Source: Pseudopyrenochaeta lycopersici (taxonomy: Eukaryota > Ascomycota > Dothideomycetes > Pleosporales > Pseudopyrenochaetaceae). From it: a stretch of 64,000 nt of DNA. A program made the translations under genes and the position numbers. The stretch spans positions 52,670 to 116,669 of the forward strand of contig NHZP01000088.1 in the NCBI GenBank assembly GCA_003313425.1, given 5' to 3'. This document shows positions 38,898 through 48,081 of the stretch, piece after piece. Position 1 is the stretch's first letter. Each line of letters begins with the position of its first letter. Under the pieces are notes generated by a model. It had not been told where the DNA came from. It worked only from the letters and a program-made list of their open reading frames with translations, and searched no databases.

Positions 38898-41800
38898 CTA
38901 GAAGGAAGAGTTATATCAACAATCGAAGCCGCGTATACCGCGTCAGTGTTCTCAATGAAGAACCAACCGTATCCGCTAAAGAATGCATTCATCCTCGATT
39001 CGGGCGCGACAATACACATCTGCAACATGGCGCAACGCCTAACCCACCTCCGTCCACCTATCCCCGGTGACTGCGTGTGGACAGGCGACGCACGAATATG
39101 GATTAAAGGGTATGGCACCGTACATATCAAAGTCAAGTCACCATATGGCACAGAGATACTCCGATTAGAGAACGTTGCCTTCTGTCCGGAGATTCTATGC
39201 AACCTCGTCTCATTTAGACTACTCAGACGGCAAGGAATTTGGTGGGATAATAAGAATGAACCTACGTCGTTAAAGAGATGGGACAACTCCATCATCGCAT
39301 ACCTGACGGAAGCACACAACCAATGGGTACTCGAGCAATCAGATGCAAACGACAGTGCTTTTCACACCCGATTCAACTCTCGAACCAAGCGGTCGCCACA
39401 AAGAGCAAGTGCGATACTATGGCACAAGCGCCTAGGGCATCCAGGGCCCGCAGTGATCGAACACCTCGTCCAACAATCTGAGGGGGTGCGCATCAAAGGC
39501 GTCACTACAGTCGAGTGCGACGCATGTGGGAGAGCCAAATCAAAGCGCAGGATCCGCAGAGAACCTCGACTGAGCGAAGAAGGACCGGGAGAACGAATCG
39601 CGATCGACTTTCACGACTACGAAGTGGGGAGCTACTCAAAGGAAAAGAGCCAAATGCTTATCACTGACCGATTCTCGGCATATAACTGGGATTTCTACTT
39701 TACCGACAACAGACCAGCACGATCTATTATTCGGTTACTAGATAATTTCACTTGCTTCCTCTATACGCAGTTTAATATTTCTGTAAAAGTGATTGAGACG
39801 GACAACGAGATAGTGACCGTCAAGCCAGAAGTTAAGAGATGGTGCACGTCCAAAGGCATAAAGGTCGAGCCTTCTGCTCCTGATACCCAATCACAGAATG
39901 GCGGAGGAGAACGCTCAGGGGGTGTGATAAAAGAAAAGGCACGCACGATACGACTGGATGCTAATCTTCCCTGGGAACTATGGCCAGAAATCACAAGAGC
40001 GGCAGTATACCTGTACAATAGAACGCCGAACTACTCAAACCGCTGGAAAAGCCCATACGAGGTATTCTTCACAAGGGTCGCTGCTATGAATGGTATCGTC
40101 ACTGGACCACGGAAACCAAACCAAGCTCATCTTAAAGCATATGGCTGCAAGGCATTTGCAATGACCGACGATACCCACCGAGGAAAGTCGCGACTGCAAC
40201 GCTTGGATCCAAAGGCCTGGATTGGCTATCTTATTGGCTATCAATCTACAAACATCTACCGCGTTTGGATCCCGTCACTAGCTAAAGTTATCAGCACAAG
40301 AGACGTAGTCTTCGACGAAAGCGTAGTGTTTAGCGGCAAAACGGAAGACCTCATGGACAACCTTATGCACAACACCCTGCAGGAGATTGCAATGTGGGTG
40401 AAAACGATTGAACTGCCTACACCACCGCGACAGGAACAGCCTGAGACTGGGTCGTTCTACGAAGACGATACAATAATGGGAGAGAGTTCAAGTCCACAAG
40501 GTCAAAAGTCAAAAGGTTGCCGAAGTAGAAAAGCGATGGACTCATACCCAACGCCGCCAGACACTCCGCCACCTGTAGCTCTCCTTAGCCAGGCGTGGAC
40601 CGACGAACTTGAAGCTAATAGCATGACGACACAGGGCTCGTCAAAAACAGAACCATGGGCAGCAGCATTTATGGCCGGCACTCAAGCAGGGCACGTAGGG
40701 GAACACGAAGGCAAGCTCATTGACAAGGCACAGCTGAAGAGAATGCTGGCAAAGGGGGTGAAGCCTCACCGAAACCAATTGCCACCTCTGCCGACGACTT
40801 ACTCAAAGCTTGAAGATCATCCTCTGTACGAAATGTTCAAGGAAGCAGAACGAGAACACCTAAGGAGCCATGAACAAATGAAGTCCTGGGCTGAAGTGCC
40901 AATCACTCCCATCAAACGGAAAGGTCACCAAATATTAGACTGCAAGTGGGTGTATACCTACAAATTGGACAAACACCATCGCCTTATTAAATGCAAAGCA
41001 CGACTAGTCGTTCGCGGCGATCAGCAACGAAACATCACGTCACAAGACACATACGCAGCCACTTTAGCCAGCAGGTCTTTTCGAATGCTCATGGCAATCG
41101 CTGCCAAGTTCAACCTTGAACTCAAACAGTACGACGTTACTAACGCATTCGTGCATGCAACCATAGATAGAGAAATCTACATGAGAATGCCACGAGGATA
41201 CCAGAAGCCCGGAACGATCCTTAAGCTTGAAAAGGCACTTTACGGTCTTCGAATTTCACCGCTCCTATGGCAGAAAGAATTCGTCTCAACCCTCACCAAC
41301 TTAGGCTTCAAACAAGTGCCACATGAGGCCTGCTGCATGATTAAGGATGGCATTATCATCTTCTTTTACGTCGATGACATTATCTTAGCCTACCACCAGA
41401 AGAAGGAGGTAGAAGCTCAACAAGCTATCAAGGCTCTTCAAGAAAGATACACCTTCACAGGTGGAGAAGACCTGCAATGGTTCCTTGGCGTTGAAGTTAT
41501 CAGAGACCGAGAACAACGATTAATTCAACTCTCCCAGTTAGCCTATGCCGACAAAATCAGCAGACTTGCAGATAGGAAAGATGTCCGACATGATACCCCA
41601 ATGGCAAGCGTTGAACTCCAGCCACGCGAGGGATTAGCATCACCATCAGAAGTCAACAAATACCAGCGTAAGATTGGTTCCCTACTATTTGCCGCCGTTA
41701 CAACACGTCCTGATATCGCCTTCGCAACATCGCGCCTTGCACGCTTCCTCGTCAACCCTGGCACGGAGCATCAGGAGGCTGCTGACAGAGTCCTGCTCTA

Positions 41801-42395
41801 CCTTGCAGCGACAAAATCAAGGGCACTCCAACTGGGAGGAGGCGACAAGCTTGAAGTAGCTAGCGACGCATCATTTGGCGATAATACAGTCGATAGAAAG
41901 AGTTCGCAAGGTTATGTGATTAAGCTATTCGGTGGTCTTATTACCTGGAGAGCAAGTAAACAGGACACGGTTACTACCTCAACGACTGAAGCAGAACTGC
42001 TCGCACTCTCCCAAGTAGCAAAGGAAGCTATCTTTACCTCGCGACTTCTCAAGGAGCTCCAGATATCATTGCCGGAGTCGACCATTACAATTCAATGCGA
42101 CAATACACAGACAATTCGACTTGTTACGGAAGAGATTACCAAACTTCAAACCAAACTTCGACATGTAGACATCCACAACCATTGGCTACGACAGGAAGTA
42201 TTGCTTGGACGAATTCAAGTTAAATACGTAGAATCCTCGCAAATGCTAGCAGATGGACTTACCAAAGCGCTGCCCTCAAACAAATGGGAGAACTTTCTTA
42301 ATCAATTAGGACTGGTAAACAAGAAACCGGCCTTAGCAAAAGAGTTAAAACTCGAAGACATACAGACTCAAATAGAGGATCTGACAATCGCATAA
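38898..42395 (+). CDS. pol: Copia-1 Pol, read in the gag frame after a UGA
   Basis: The frame after the gag stop is open with no ATG for 16 codons and then runs to 42395. Order: aspartic protease (FILDSGATIHI), integrase with H-x4-H...CxxC (LWHKRLGHPG; CDACGRAKSK) and DDE core (IAIDFH; IETDNEI; NGGGERSGGVI), reverse transcriptase (QYDVTNAFVHA; FFYVDDIILA), RNase H (SDASFGDNTVDRKSSQGY; STTEAELLALSQ; CDNTQTIRL). This is Copia order, with integrase before reverse transcriptase. No internal lesion. Translation most likely requires readthrough of the UGA at 38895. Confidence 0.93.
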   Translation, partial: LEGRVISTIEAAYTASVFSMKNQPYPLKNAFILDSGATIHICNMAQRLTHLRPPIPGDCVWTGDARIWIKGYGTVHIKVKSPYGTEILRLENVAFCPEILCNLVSFRLLRRQGIWWDNKNEPTSLKRWDNSIIAYLTEAHNQWVLEQSDANDSAFHTRFNSRTKRSPQRASAILWHKRLGHPGPAVIEHLVQQSEGVRIKGVTTVECDACGRAKSKRRIRREPRLSEEGPGERIAIDFHDYEVGSYSKEKSQMLITDRFSAYNWDFYFTDNRPARSIIRLLDNFTCFLYTQFNISVKVIETDNEIVTVKPEVKRWCTSKGIKVEPSAPDTQSQNGGGERSGGVIKEKARTIRLDANLPWELWPEITRAAVYLYNRTPNYSNRWKSPYEVFFTRVAAMNGIVTGPRKPNQAHLKAYGCKAFAMTDDTHRGKSRLQRLDPKAWIGYLIGYQSTNIYRVWIPSLAKVISTRDVVFDESVVFSGKTEDLMDNLMHNTLQEIAMWVKTIELPTPPRQEQPETGSFYEDDTIMGESSSPQGQKSKGCRSRKAMDSYPTPPDTPPPVALLSQAWTDELEANSMTTQGSSKTEPWAAAFMAGTQAGHVGEHEGKLIDKAQLKRMLAKGVKPHRNQLPPLPTTYSKLEDHPLYEMFKEAEREHLRSHEQMKSWAEVPITPIKRKGHQILDCKWVYTYKLDKHHRLIKCKARLVVRGDQQRNITSQDTYAATLASRSFRMLMAIAAKFNLELKQYDVTNAFVHATIDREIYMRMPRGYQKPGTILKLEKALYGLRISPLLWQKEFVSTLTNLGFKQVPHEACCMIKDGIIIFFYVDDIILAYHQKKEVEAQQAIKALQERYTFTGGEDLQWFLGVEVIRDREQRLIQLSQLAYADKISRLADRKDVRHDTPMASVELQPREGLASPSEVNKYQRKIGSLLFAAVTTRPDIAFATSRLARFLVNPGTEHQEAADRVLLYLAATKSRALQLGGGDKLEVASDASFGDNTVDRKSSQGYVIKLFGGLITWRASKQDTVTTSTTEAELLALSQVAKEAIFTSRLLKELQISLPESTITIQCDNTQTIRLVTEEITKLQTKLRHVDIHNHWLRQEVLLGRIQVKYVESSQMLADGLTKALPSNKWENFLNQLGLVNKKPALAKELKLEDIQTQIEDLTIA

Positions 42396-42443
42396 GATAT
42401 AGGTTTGTGGCAGCTTAGAAGATCACTCTAAGCTGAGGGGGTG

Positions 42444-42618
42444 TGTCAGATAAGAGGCATAAAAACTGAAGTATACGAATACTGCATCGTGGACGGTATC
42501 ACCTATGTATCATCGATGTATCAGGTCTGTGTTTAAAAAGGAGAGAAAACAGAACCAACAAAATACAATAAATTCTGATCCACGATCATGACCAAAAAGA
42601 TTCATTAAAATTCAGACA
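42444..42618 (+). repeat. Copia-1 3' LTR
   Basis: 175 bp, same start as the 5' LTR. Differences cluster in the last 70 bases (about three substitutions and short indels). Confidence 0.92.
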
Positions 42619-42838
42619 ACTAGAAGCAAGTTAAGTTACTAGTAGTAAACTCTAACATACTATTAATAGACTGTACATACCGTACTAATAAGTATAGACT
42701 CCTACTATTATATATACTTAGCTGTACTAACCTACAGACCTTCTTCTCTGCAGGCTTCTGCTTCCTTAGTAATAAGACATAAGCAGACTACTATTAAGTA
42801 ATTGTAAACTTCCTACTTAAGATAAGGATATAATAACT
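42619..42838. other. AT-rich relic between the two Copia elements
   Basis: TA-rich sequence (TACTAGTAGTAAAC, ATAGACTGTACATA) with no open frame. It is the left part of the relic into which Copia-2 was inserted; the right part begins at 48082. Confidence 0.6.
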
Positions 42839-43012
42839 TGTCAGATAGAATGCTCAAATGCGATGAGGTATGTTGATAGGTTTTTCATTGTATTCATCAT
42901 TAAGTTCTTTGCTATTTTTTTCCTTTTTATGTAGTGTGTGTGTGCCAAGTGGTTACACCCGAGCTTTGTGCTACAATGCTGTATCGCGTACGATCGCTGC
43001 TTGTATCTGACA
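42839..43012 (-). repeat. Copia-2 3' LTR
   Basis: 174 bp, identical to the partner LTR. Preceded on the element's strand by AAGCTGAGGGGGTG (43013-43026), the polypurine tract. Confidence 0.95.
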
Positions 43013-43115
43013 CACCCCCTCAGCTTGGAAACCATTTCAAGCTGGACAAGAACCACTTCCGTTGTCTTCTAGTGAATCTCGAGGTCGTGTACAAGGAGCA
43101 TTGATCGCCGTCTAG

Positions 43116-46100
43116 CTACGCCTGTTCGATCTCTAGCTTCTCAATTTGGCTTTGGATCTCTTCAAGGCGTGCTGCTGTTATTTCTCTGCTTCCTGTGAGT
43201 TCTACCAGGCCCATTTGGCTTAGAAACTGTGTCCATTTGTTGGCTGGCAACGCCTTTGTAAAGCCATCAGCTAGCATGTCAGCCGATTGGACATGGATGA
43301 CCCGAATACTTCTTCTTGACACCTCCTGTCTCAGCCAATGATTGTGAATGTCCACATGCCGGAGCTTGGTTTGCAGCCGTGAGACTTCATTATTGATTAG
43401 CCGGATGGTTTGAGTGTTATCGCATTGTATCGTGATTGTGTCCTCAGGCAGATTGATTTGCAGTTCCTTAAGTAGTCGTGATATGAATATAGCTTCTTTT
43501 GCCACTTGTGATAGCGCAAGAAGCTCAGCTTCTGTAGTCGATGTTGTGACTGTATCTTGCTTACTTGCTTTCCAAGCAATCAAACCGCCGAATAACTTGA
43601 TTGTGTATCCCTGCGAGCTCTTTCTATCGATTGTGTTGTCTGCAAACGAGGCATCGCTCGCTACTTCAAGACAGTCATCTCCACCAAGCTCAAGGGCTCT
43701 TGATTTGGTGCTTTGGAGGTAAAGGAGAACTCGGTCAGCTGCTGTATGGTGCTCAGTGCCAGGGTTCATAAGGAATCGGGCCAGTCTTGATGTTGCAAAG
43801 GCGATGTCCGGTCGGGTTGTAACAGCTGCATATAGCAGAGATCCAATCTTGCGTTGGTACTTGTTGATTTCTGATGGAGTAGCTAGGCCGTCTCGGGGCT
43901 TTAGTTCAATGGCTGCCATTGGAGTGTCATGTCGGATGTCTTTTCTGCCGACTAAGCGGCTGATCTTGTCCGCGTATGCTGCTTGTGATAGCTGGATCTT
44001 GCGCTGCTCTCGGTTCCTAATGACTTCAACTCCAAGAAACCATTGAAGATCATCTCCACCTGTGATAGAGTACTTGTCTCTAAGATGTTGAATCGCTTGC
44101 TGGGCTTCAGTCTCCTTCTGCTTGCTGTATGCAAGAATGATATCGTCGACATAGAAGAATATGATAATTCCGTCTTTAATTAGGCAGCATGGCTCGTGAG
44201 GGACGTTCTGAAAGCCAAGTTTCTTGAGGGTTGATGTGAATTCCTTTTGCCAGAGGAGAGGGGAGATCCGGAGACCGTATAAAGCCTTGTTTACCTGGAG
44301 TATCGTTCCGGGCTTTCGGTAGCCGTGGGGCATTCTCATGTATACTTCTTGATCCATGGTTGCGTGGACAAAGGCGTTCGTGACATCGTATTGCTTGAGC
44401 TCCAGATTGTAGTGAGCTGCTATTGCCATCAGCATTCGGAATGAACGGCTGGCGAGAGTAGCTGCGTAAGTGTCTTGTGAGGTAATATTCCTTTGTTGGT
44501 CACCTCGGACGACGAGTCGCGCCTTACACTTCAGCAAGTGATGGTTCTTGTCTAGTTTGTAGGTATACACCCACATACAATCGAGGATCTGTTGTCTTGT
44601 CAGTTTGATCTTCTTTATTGGCACTTCGGACCATGATTTCATCTTGTGATGGCTTTTAAGGTGCTCTTTCTCAGCTTCCTTGAACCATTCGCAGAGAGGA
44701 TGTTTCTCAATTCCTGTGTGAGAAGTTGGCAGCGGCGGTAACTCGCTTTGATGTGGCTTTAATCCTTGGGCCAACATTCGCTTCATCTGGGCCTTGTCGA
44801 TTATCTTCCCATTGTGGGTTCCAACGTGCCCTGCTTGGGTGCCCGCTATAAAGGCCGCTTCCCAAGGAATCGTTTTTGATGAGCCAGATGTTGTTTGGCT
44901 ATCTCCTTGATGCTCGCCAGATAAAAGTTGCGTAAGCAGAGCTACTGGCGGCGGAGTAGTTGGCGGAGAGGGGTAGGTGTAGTTGATCCTCCTCCCTTGA
45001 TAGTAACCCGGTTGGTTACCTTGCTGGGTCGTTTCAGAGTCTTGAATGGTGTCGTCTTCATAAAACGTTTGGGTCTCTGGTTCCTCATGGGTTGGTTCTG
45101 GCAGTTCAACTGTCCTCATCCATGCAGCTATCTCGTTTAGCGTGCTGTGCATAAGGTTGTCCATAAGGTCTTCCGTCTTCCCGTCAAATATTAATTCTTC
45201 ATCAAACACTACATCTCGAGTGCTGATTACTTTGGCCATGGATGGAATCCAGATTCTGTAGATATTGGAGGATCGGTATCCAACGAGGTATCCTATCCAT
45301 GCTCTGGGGTCGAGACGTTGGAGTCGCGATTTGCCTCGAAGTGTATCGTCGGTAAGGGCGAATGCCTTACAACCGTATGCCTTAAGATGGGCTTGATTCG
45401 GTTTCCGCGGGGAGGTAATTATGCCATCGTACAGGGCTGCCGTAGTGAAGAAAACTTCGTAGGGTGATTTCCAGGCGTTTGAGTAGTTTGGCGTTCGATT
45501 GTATAGGTACACTGCTGCTCGTACGATCTCTGGCCACAGTTCCCATGGTAGGTTTGCGTCTAATCGTATCGTGCGCGATTTGTCTTTTACCACACCCCCT
45601 GAGCGTTCAGCTCCACCGTTCTGGGATTGAGTGTCTGGGGCGGAAGGCTCCAATCGAATTGAGCGCGCGGTACACCATCTTGAAACTTCGGGTTTAGTAG
45701 TCGCGATCTCTCCGTCGCATTCGATGACCTTGACTGTAATGTTGTACTGCTTCTTCAGGAAGCGGACGATGATATCCAGGAACCCGATAATGGACTTTCC
45801 GAGTCGATTGTCCTTGAAGTAGAAATCCCACATGAAACCAGAGTACCGATCAGTAACTAGCATCTGACTCTTCTCTTTTGTTGAACTTCCTTCCTCGTAC
45901 GTGTGGAAGTCAATAGCGAGTCTTTCCCCAGGCCCTTGGTCGTGTACTCGGGGTGTGCGTCTTATCTGGCGTTTAGTCTTGGCTCTTCCACATGCGTTGC
46001 ATTGTACAGTGGTGATTCCTTTGATGCGCACCCCCTCAGATTGTTGGACTAAGTGCTCGATTGCTGCTGGTCCTGGGTGTCCCATTCGCCTATGCCACCG

Positions 46101-46622
46101 CATGGCGTCGGCCTTCTGTGCTGATCGCTTGGTGCGGGAGTTGATTGCTTTCGTGAAGAAGGCGGCTTCGCCCTTGTCCTGGTGTTCGAGTATCCATTGG
46201 CCATGTGCCTCCTTCAGGTGTGTGATTGTAGTGTTATCCCGTCTCTTCAGAGCAGTAGGGTCACTCTGGTTGTCCCACCACATCCCTTGCTGTCTGAGTA
46301 GTCTAAAAGAGACCAAATTACACAGGATGTCTGGACACCAGGCTACGTTGCGCAGTTCGAGTTTAGTCGGCCCGTTCGGTCCGATGAGGTCGAGTAGGAC
46401 TGATCCGTATCCTTGTATCCAGATCCGTGTATTTCCGGCCCAAATACAGTCTGCAGCCGTAGGCGGACTGAGGTCTCGGACTCGGTTACGATCGTTCGTG
46501 ATGTGTATCGTGGATCCTGAGTCCAAAATAAACGAGTGCCTCAGTGGATAGTCTGAAGCTTCTGCTCGAAATGATGCAGCAGTTAAGGCAGCATTAATCG
46601 TTGAAATCTTCCGTCCCTCTAG
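43116..46622 (-). CDS. pol: Copia-2 Pol, read in the gag frame after a UGA
   Basis: Begins at the codon after the gag UGA (46623-46625) with LEGRKISTINAALTAASFRA and no ATG before the protease. Protease FILDSGSTIHI; integrase zinc site WHRRMGHPGPA...CNACGRAK; integrase core LAIDFH, IECDGEI, NGGAERSGGVV; reverse transcriptase QYDVTNAFVHA and FFYVDDIILA; RNase H SDASFADNTIDRKSSQGY, STTEAELLALSQ, CDNTQTIRL. Ends at 43116. It has the same architecture as Copia-1 and is clearly diverged from it at the protein level, so the shared stop context is not just recent copying. All catalytic motifs are intact. Confidence 0.93.
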   Translation of the reverse strand, partial: LEGRKISTINAALTAASFRAEASDYPLRHSFILDSGSTIHITNDRNRVRDLSPPTAADCIWAGNTRIWIQGYGSVLLDLIGPNGPTKLELRNVAWCPDILCNLVSFRLLRQQGMWWDNQSDPTALKRRDNTTITHLKEAHGQWILEHQDKGEAAFFTKAINSRTKRSAQKADAMRWHRRMGHPGPAAIEHLVQQSEGVRIKGITTVQCNACGRAKTKRQIRRTPRVHDQGPGERLAIDFHTYEEGSSTKEKSQMLVTDRYSGFMWDFYFKDNRLGKSIIGFLDIIVRFLKKQYNITVKVIECDGEIATTKPEVSRWCTARSIRLEPSAPDTQSQNGGAERSGGVVKDKSRTIRLDANLPWELWPEIVRAAVYLYNRTPNYSNAWKSPYEVFFTTAALYDGIITSPRKPNQAHLKAYGCKAFALTDDTLRGKSRLQRLDPRAWIGYLVGYRSSNIYRIWIPSMAKVISTRDVVFDEELIFDGKTEDLMDNLMHSTLNEIAAWMRTVELPEPTHEEPETQTFYEDDTIQDSETTQQGNQPGYYQGRRINYTYPSPPTTPPPVALLTQLLSGEHQGDSQTTSGSSKTIPWEAAFIAGTQAGHVGTHNGKIIDKAQMKRMLAQGLKPHQSELPPLPTSHTGIEKHPLCEWFKEAEKEHLKSHHKMKSWSEVPIKKIKLTRQQILDCMWVYTYKLDKNHHLLKCKARLVVRGDQQRNITSQDTYAATLASRSFRMLMAIAAHYNLELKQYDVTNAFVHATMDQEVYMRMPHGYRKPGTILQVNKALYGLRISPLLWQKEFTSTLKKLGFQNVPHEPCCLIKDGIIIFFYVDDIILAYSKQKETEAQQAIQHLRDKYSITGGDDLQWFLGVEVIRNREQRKIQLSQAAYADKISRLVGRKDIRHDTPMAAIELKPRDGLATPSEINKYQRKIGSLLYAAVTTRPDIAFATSRLARFLMNPGTEHHTAADRVLLYLQSTKSRALELGGDDCLEVASDASFADNTIDRKSSQGYTIKLFGGLIAWKASKQDTVTTSTTEAELLALSQVAKEAIFISRLLKELQINLPEDTITIQCDNTQTIRLINNEVSRLQTKLRHVDIHNHWLRQEVSRRSIRVIHVQSADMLADGFTKALPANKWTQFLSQMGLVELTGSREITAARLEEIQSQIEKLEIEQA

Positions 46623-47870
46623 TCACTCCGTAGACATTTCGGGTGTCTGAGACGTTGACGTTTTGATGGTTGGTGTTTTTGTGCGAGCTCTTTTCCCGCT
46701 CCTAAGCTGTTCTTGCAGGTCAGCGTCATGTTCCAGTCGGTGCCTTACCATCGCTGCGATTCCTGAGCGAGGTGTGAACCACTCTGGTGCTTTATTTGTG
46801 TGGACATAGTAACAATTCTCTAGTCCATGGCGTTGTTCACAAGCAGGGCATTTTACTCCTTCAGCTGCCGCTGTATCCCCTGTTGAGGACTGCTTGGATA
46901 TGGTATTTTGACCAAAAGTTCGTTTTTGACGAGGTCTTCCCCGACTCCCCTGTGTGGTTGGAGTGGATGGTGCGCTATCGGCAACGTGAGAGGCGTCCCT
47001 GTCAGTGCCCGGGGTGGATTCACCACCAGCAGCGAGAAATGAGGTGTTCCCTACAGTAAAGGCGCCCCTCTGCTGCTTCCCCTTTAAAGGGTGGTACTTG
47101 CTCATGTGTTCTCGGAAGCGTTTCATCATTTCTTTGCGAGTCATATTTTGTTCTCGCCGACCATAGTCCTGGAATGTCGTTGCCCAGGTTGGTGCTATCT
47201 TCATGACTGAGTCAAGAAAGTCTTGTACGATATCTTGTATATTCTGTATTTCAGCGACCCCTTCGGTCTCCGCGTTCGTTGCGGCGTGGTCGTATTCCGA
47301 GAGCCAGGTGTCCCAACTCCCGGGCTGTCTCATTGGTTTGAGGGCGGCTAGGTATCGGTGACGTGCTCGCAACCGTTCTTCTTCGGCGTCTATTCCGACG
47401 GTTTGTTTCAGGCTGATGAGCCACGTTCGAATTGGTTCACCTGGCTTACAGCAGTTCTTCATGAGGTGGGGTGATACTGATTGTTGGATATATACCACCA
47501 CTTTGTCCATATTCGCCCGTTCTTCGCGATAGTCTCTGTCTGCTATCTTGTATGACTCAAGGCGGAGTTTGTAGAAGTCGGTGTCCTCCTTCCACGCCTT
47601 GAGGCCGTTTGTTGAGAGCTCGGACGGGGCCTCTGGTCGCAGAGGTGCTCCATTGTCGTCGATACCAAGCGTCGTCTTTCTCTCGTACTTCGTGATGTCT
47701 GGCTCGGTTGGGATTCTTGGTTTCGTTTTCAGAGGAGTATTTTGAGTAGGATCTATCTGTTCCCACACGTCAAGGGAGACGCATCGCGTTTCTAGCTGTT
47801 GCAGCCATGGCGTGTACGTCGTGTAGTCCATTAGGAGTACGGTTGGTTCTCGCATTGTCGACAGCGACAT
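46623..47870 (-). CDS. gag: Copia-2 Gag, 415 aa
   Basis: Starts at ATG 47870 just after the primer site and ends at the single UGA 46623-46625. It has the retrotrans_gag-like fold (YTPWLQQLETRCVSLDVWEQ; SWDTWLSEYDHAATNAETEG) and a zinc knuckle-like CPACEQRHGLENC near residue 346. Ends ...QTPEMSTE. Same frame as pol. Confidence 0.92.
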   Translation of the reverse strand: MSLSTMREPTVLLMDYTTYTPWLQQLETRCVSLDVWEQIDPTQNTPLKTKPRIPTEPDITKYERKTTLGIDDNGAPLRPEAPSELSTNGLKAWKEDTDFYKLRLESYKIADRDYREERANMDKVVVYIQQSVSPHLMKNCCKPGEPIRTWLISLKQTVGIDAEEERLRARHRYLAALKPMRQPGSWDTWLSEYDHAATNAETEGVAEIQNIQDIVQDFLDSVMKIAPTWATTFQDYGRREQNMTRKEMMKRFREHMSKYHPLKGKQQRGAFTVGNTSFLAAGGESTPGTDRDASHVADSAPSTPTTQGSRGRPRQKRTFGQNTISKQSSTGDTAAAEGVKCPACEQRHGLENCYYVHTNKAPEWFTPRSGIAAMVRHRLEHDADLQEQLRSGKRARTKTPTIKTSTSQTPEMSTE

Positions 47871-47891
47871 TGTTTCAGAGTGTAATTGAGA

Positions 47892-47907
47892 CAGTGAGAC
47901 TCTTAAT
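47892..47907 (-). promoter_or_regulatory. Copia-2 primer-binding site
   Basis: ATTAAGAGTCTCACTG on the minus strand, directly after the 5' LTR; identical to that of Copia-1. Confidence 0.65.
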
Positions 47908-48081
47908 TGTCAGATAGAATGCTCAAATGCGATGAGGTATGTTGATAGGTTTTTCATTGTATTCATCATTAAGTTCTTTGCTATTTTTTTCCTTTTTATG
48001 TAGTGTGTGTGTGCCAAGTGGTTACACCCGAGCTTTGTGCTACAATGCTGTATCGCGTACGATCGCTGCTTGTATCTGACA
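47908..48081 (-). repeat. Copia-2 5' LTR
   Basis: 174 bp, TGTCAGATACAAGC...TCTGACA on the element's strand. Contains the promoter and R/U5 of the element. Identical to 42839-43012. Confidence 0.95.

Larger units (their letters stand above)
37359..42618 (+). mobile_element. Copia-1, complete Ty1/Copia retrotransposon
   Basis: A 5260-bp element with LTRs at 37359-37534 and 42444-42618, a primer-binding site directly after the 5' LTR, gag and pol in one frame separated by one stop, and a purine tract (AAGCTGAGGGGG) before the 3' LTR. The LTRs differ by about three substitutions and two or three short indels. The flanks are CAACT on the left and ACTAG on the right, so no clean 5-bp duplication is visible. 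Confidence 0.92.
42839..48081 (-). mobile_element. Copia-2, complete and apparently recent Copia retrotransposon
   Basis: A 5243-bp element on the minus strand. The LTRs at 42839-43012 and 47908-48081 (174 bp each) are identical base for base. The 5-bp duplication TAACT is exact (42834-42838 and 48082-48086). It contains the same 16-base primer site, the same purine tract before the 3' LTR, gag, one UGA, and pol, with no lesions. It should be a full-length, potentially active copy. Confidence 0.95.

Noticed and set aside
37354..42621. A 5-bp target duplication CAACT for Copia-1
   Set aside because: CAACT occurs at both sides only if the last two LTR bases are counted as target; with canonical TG...CA ends the right flank is ACTAG, so no clean duplication is claimed.
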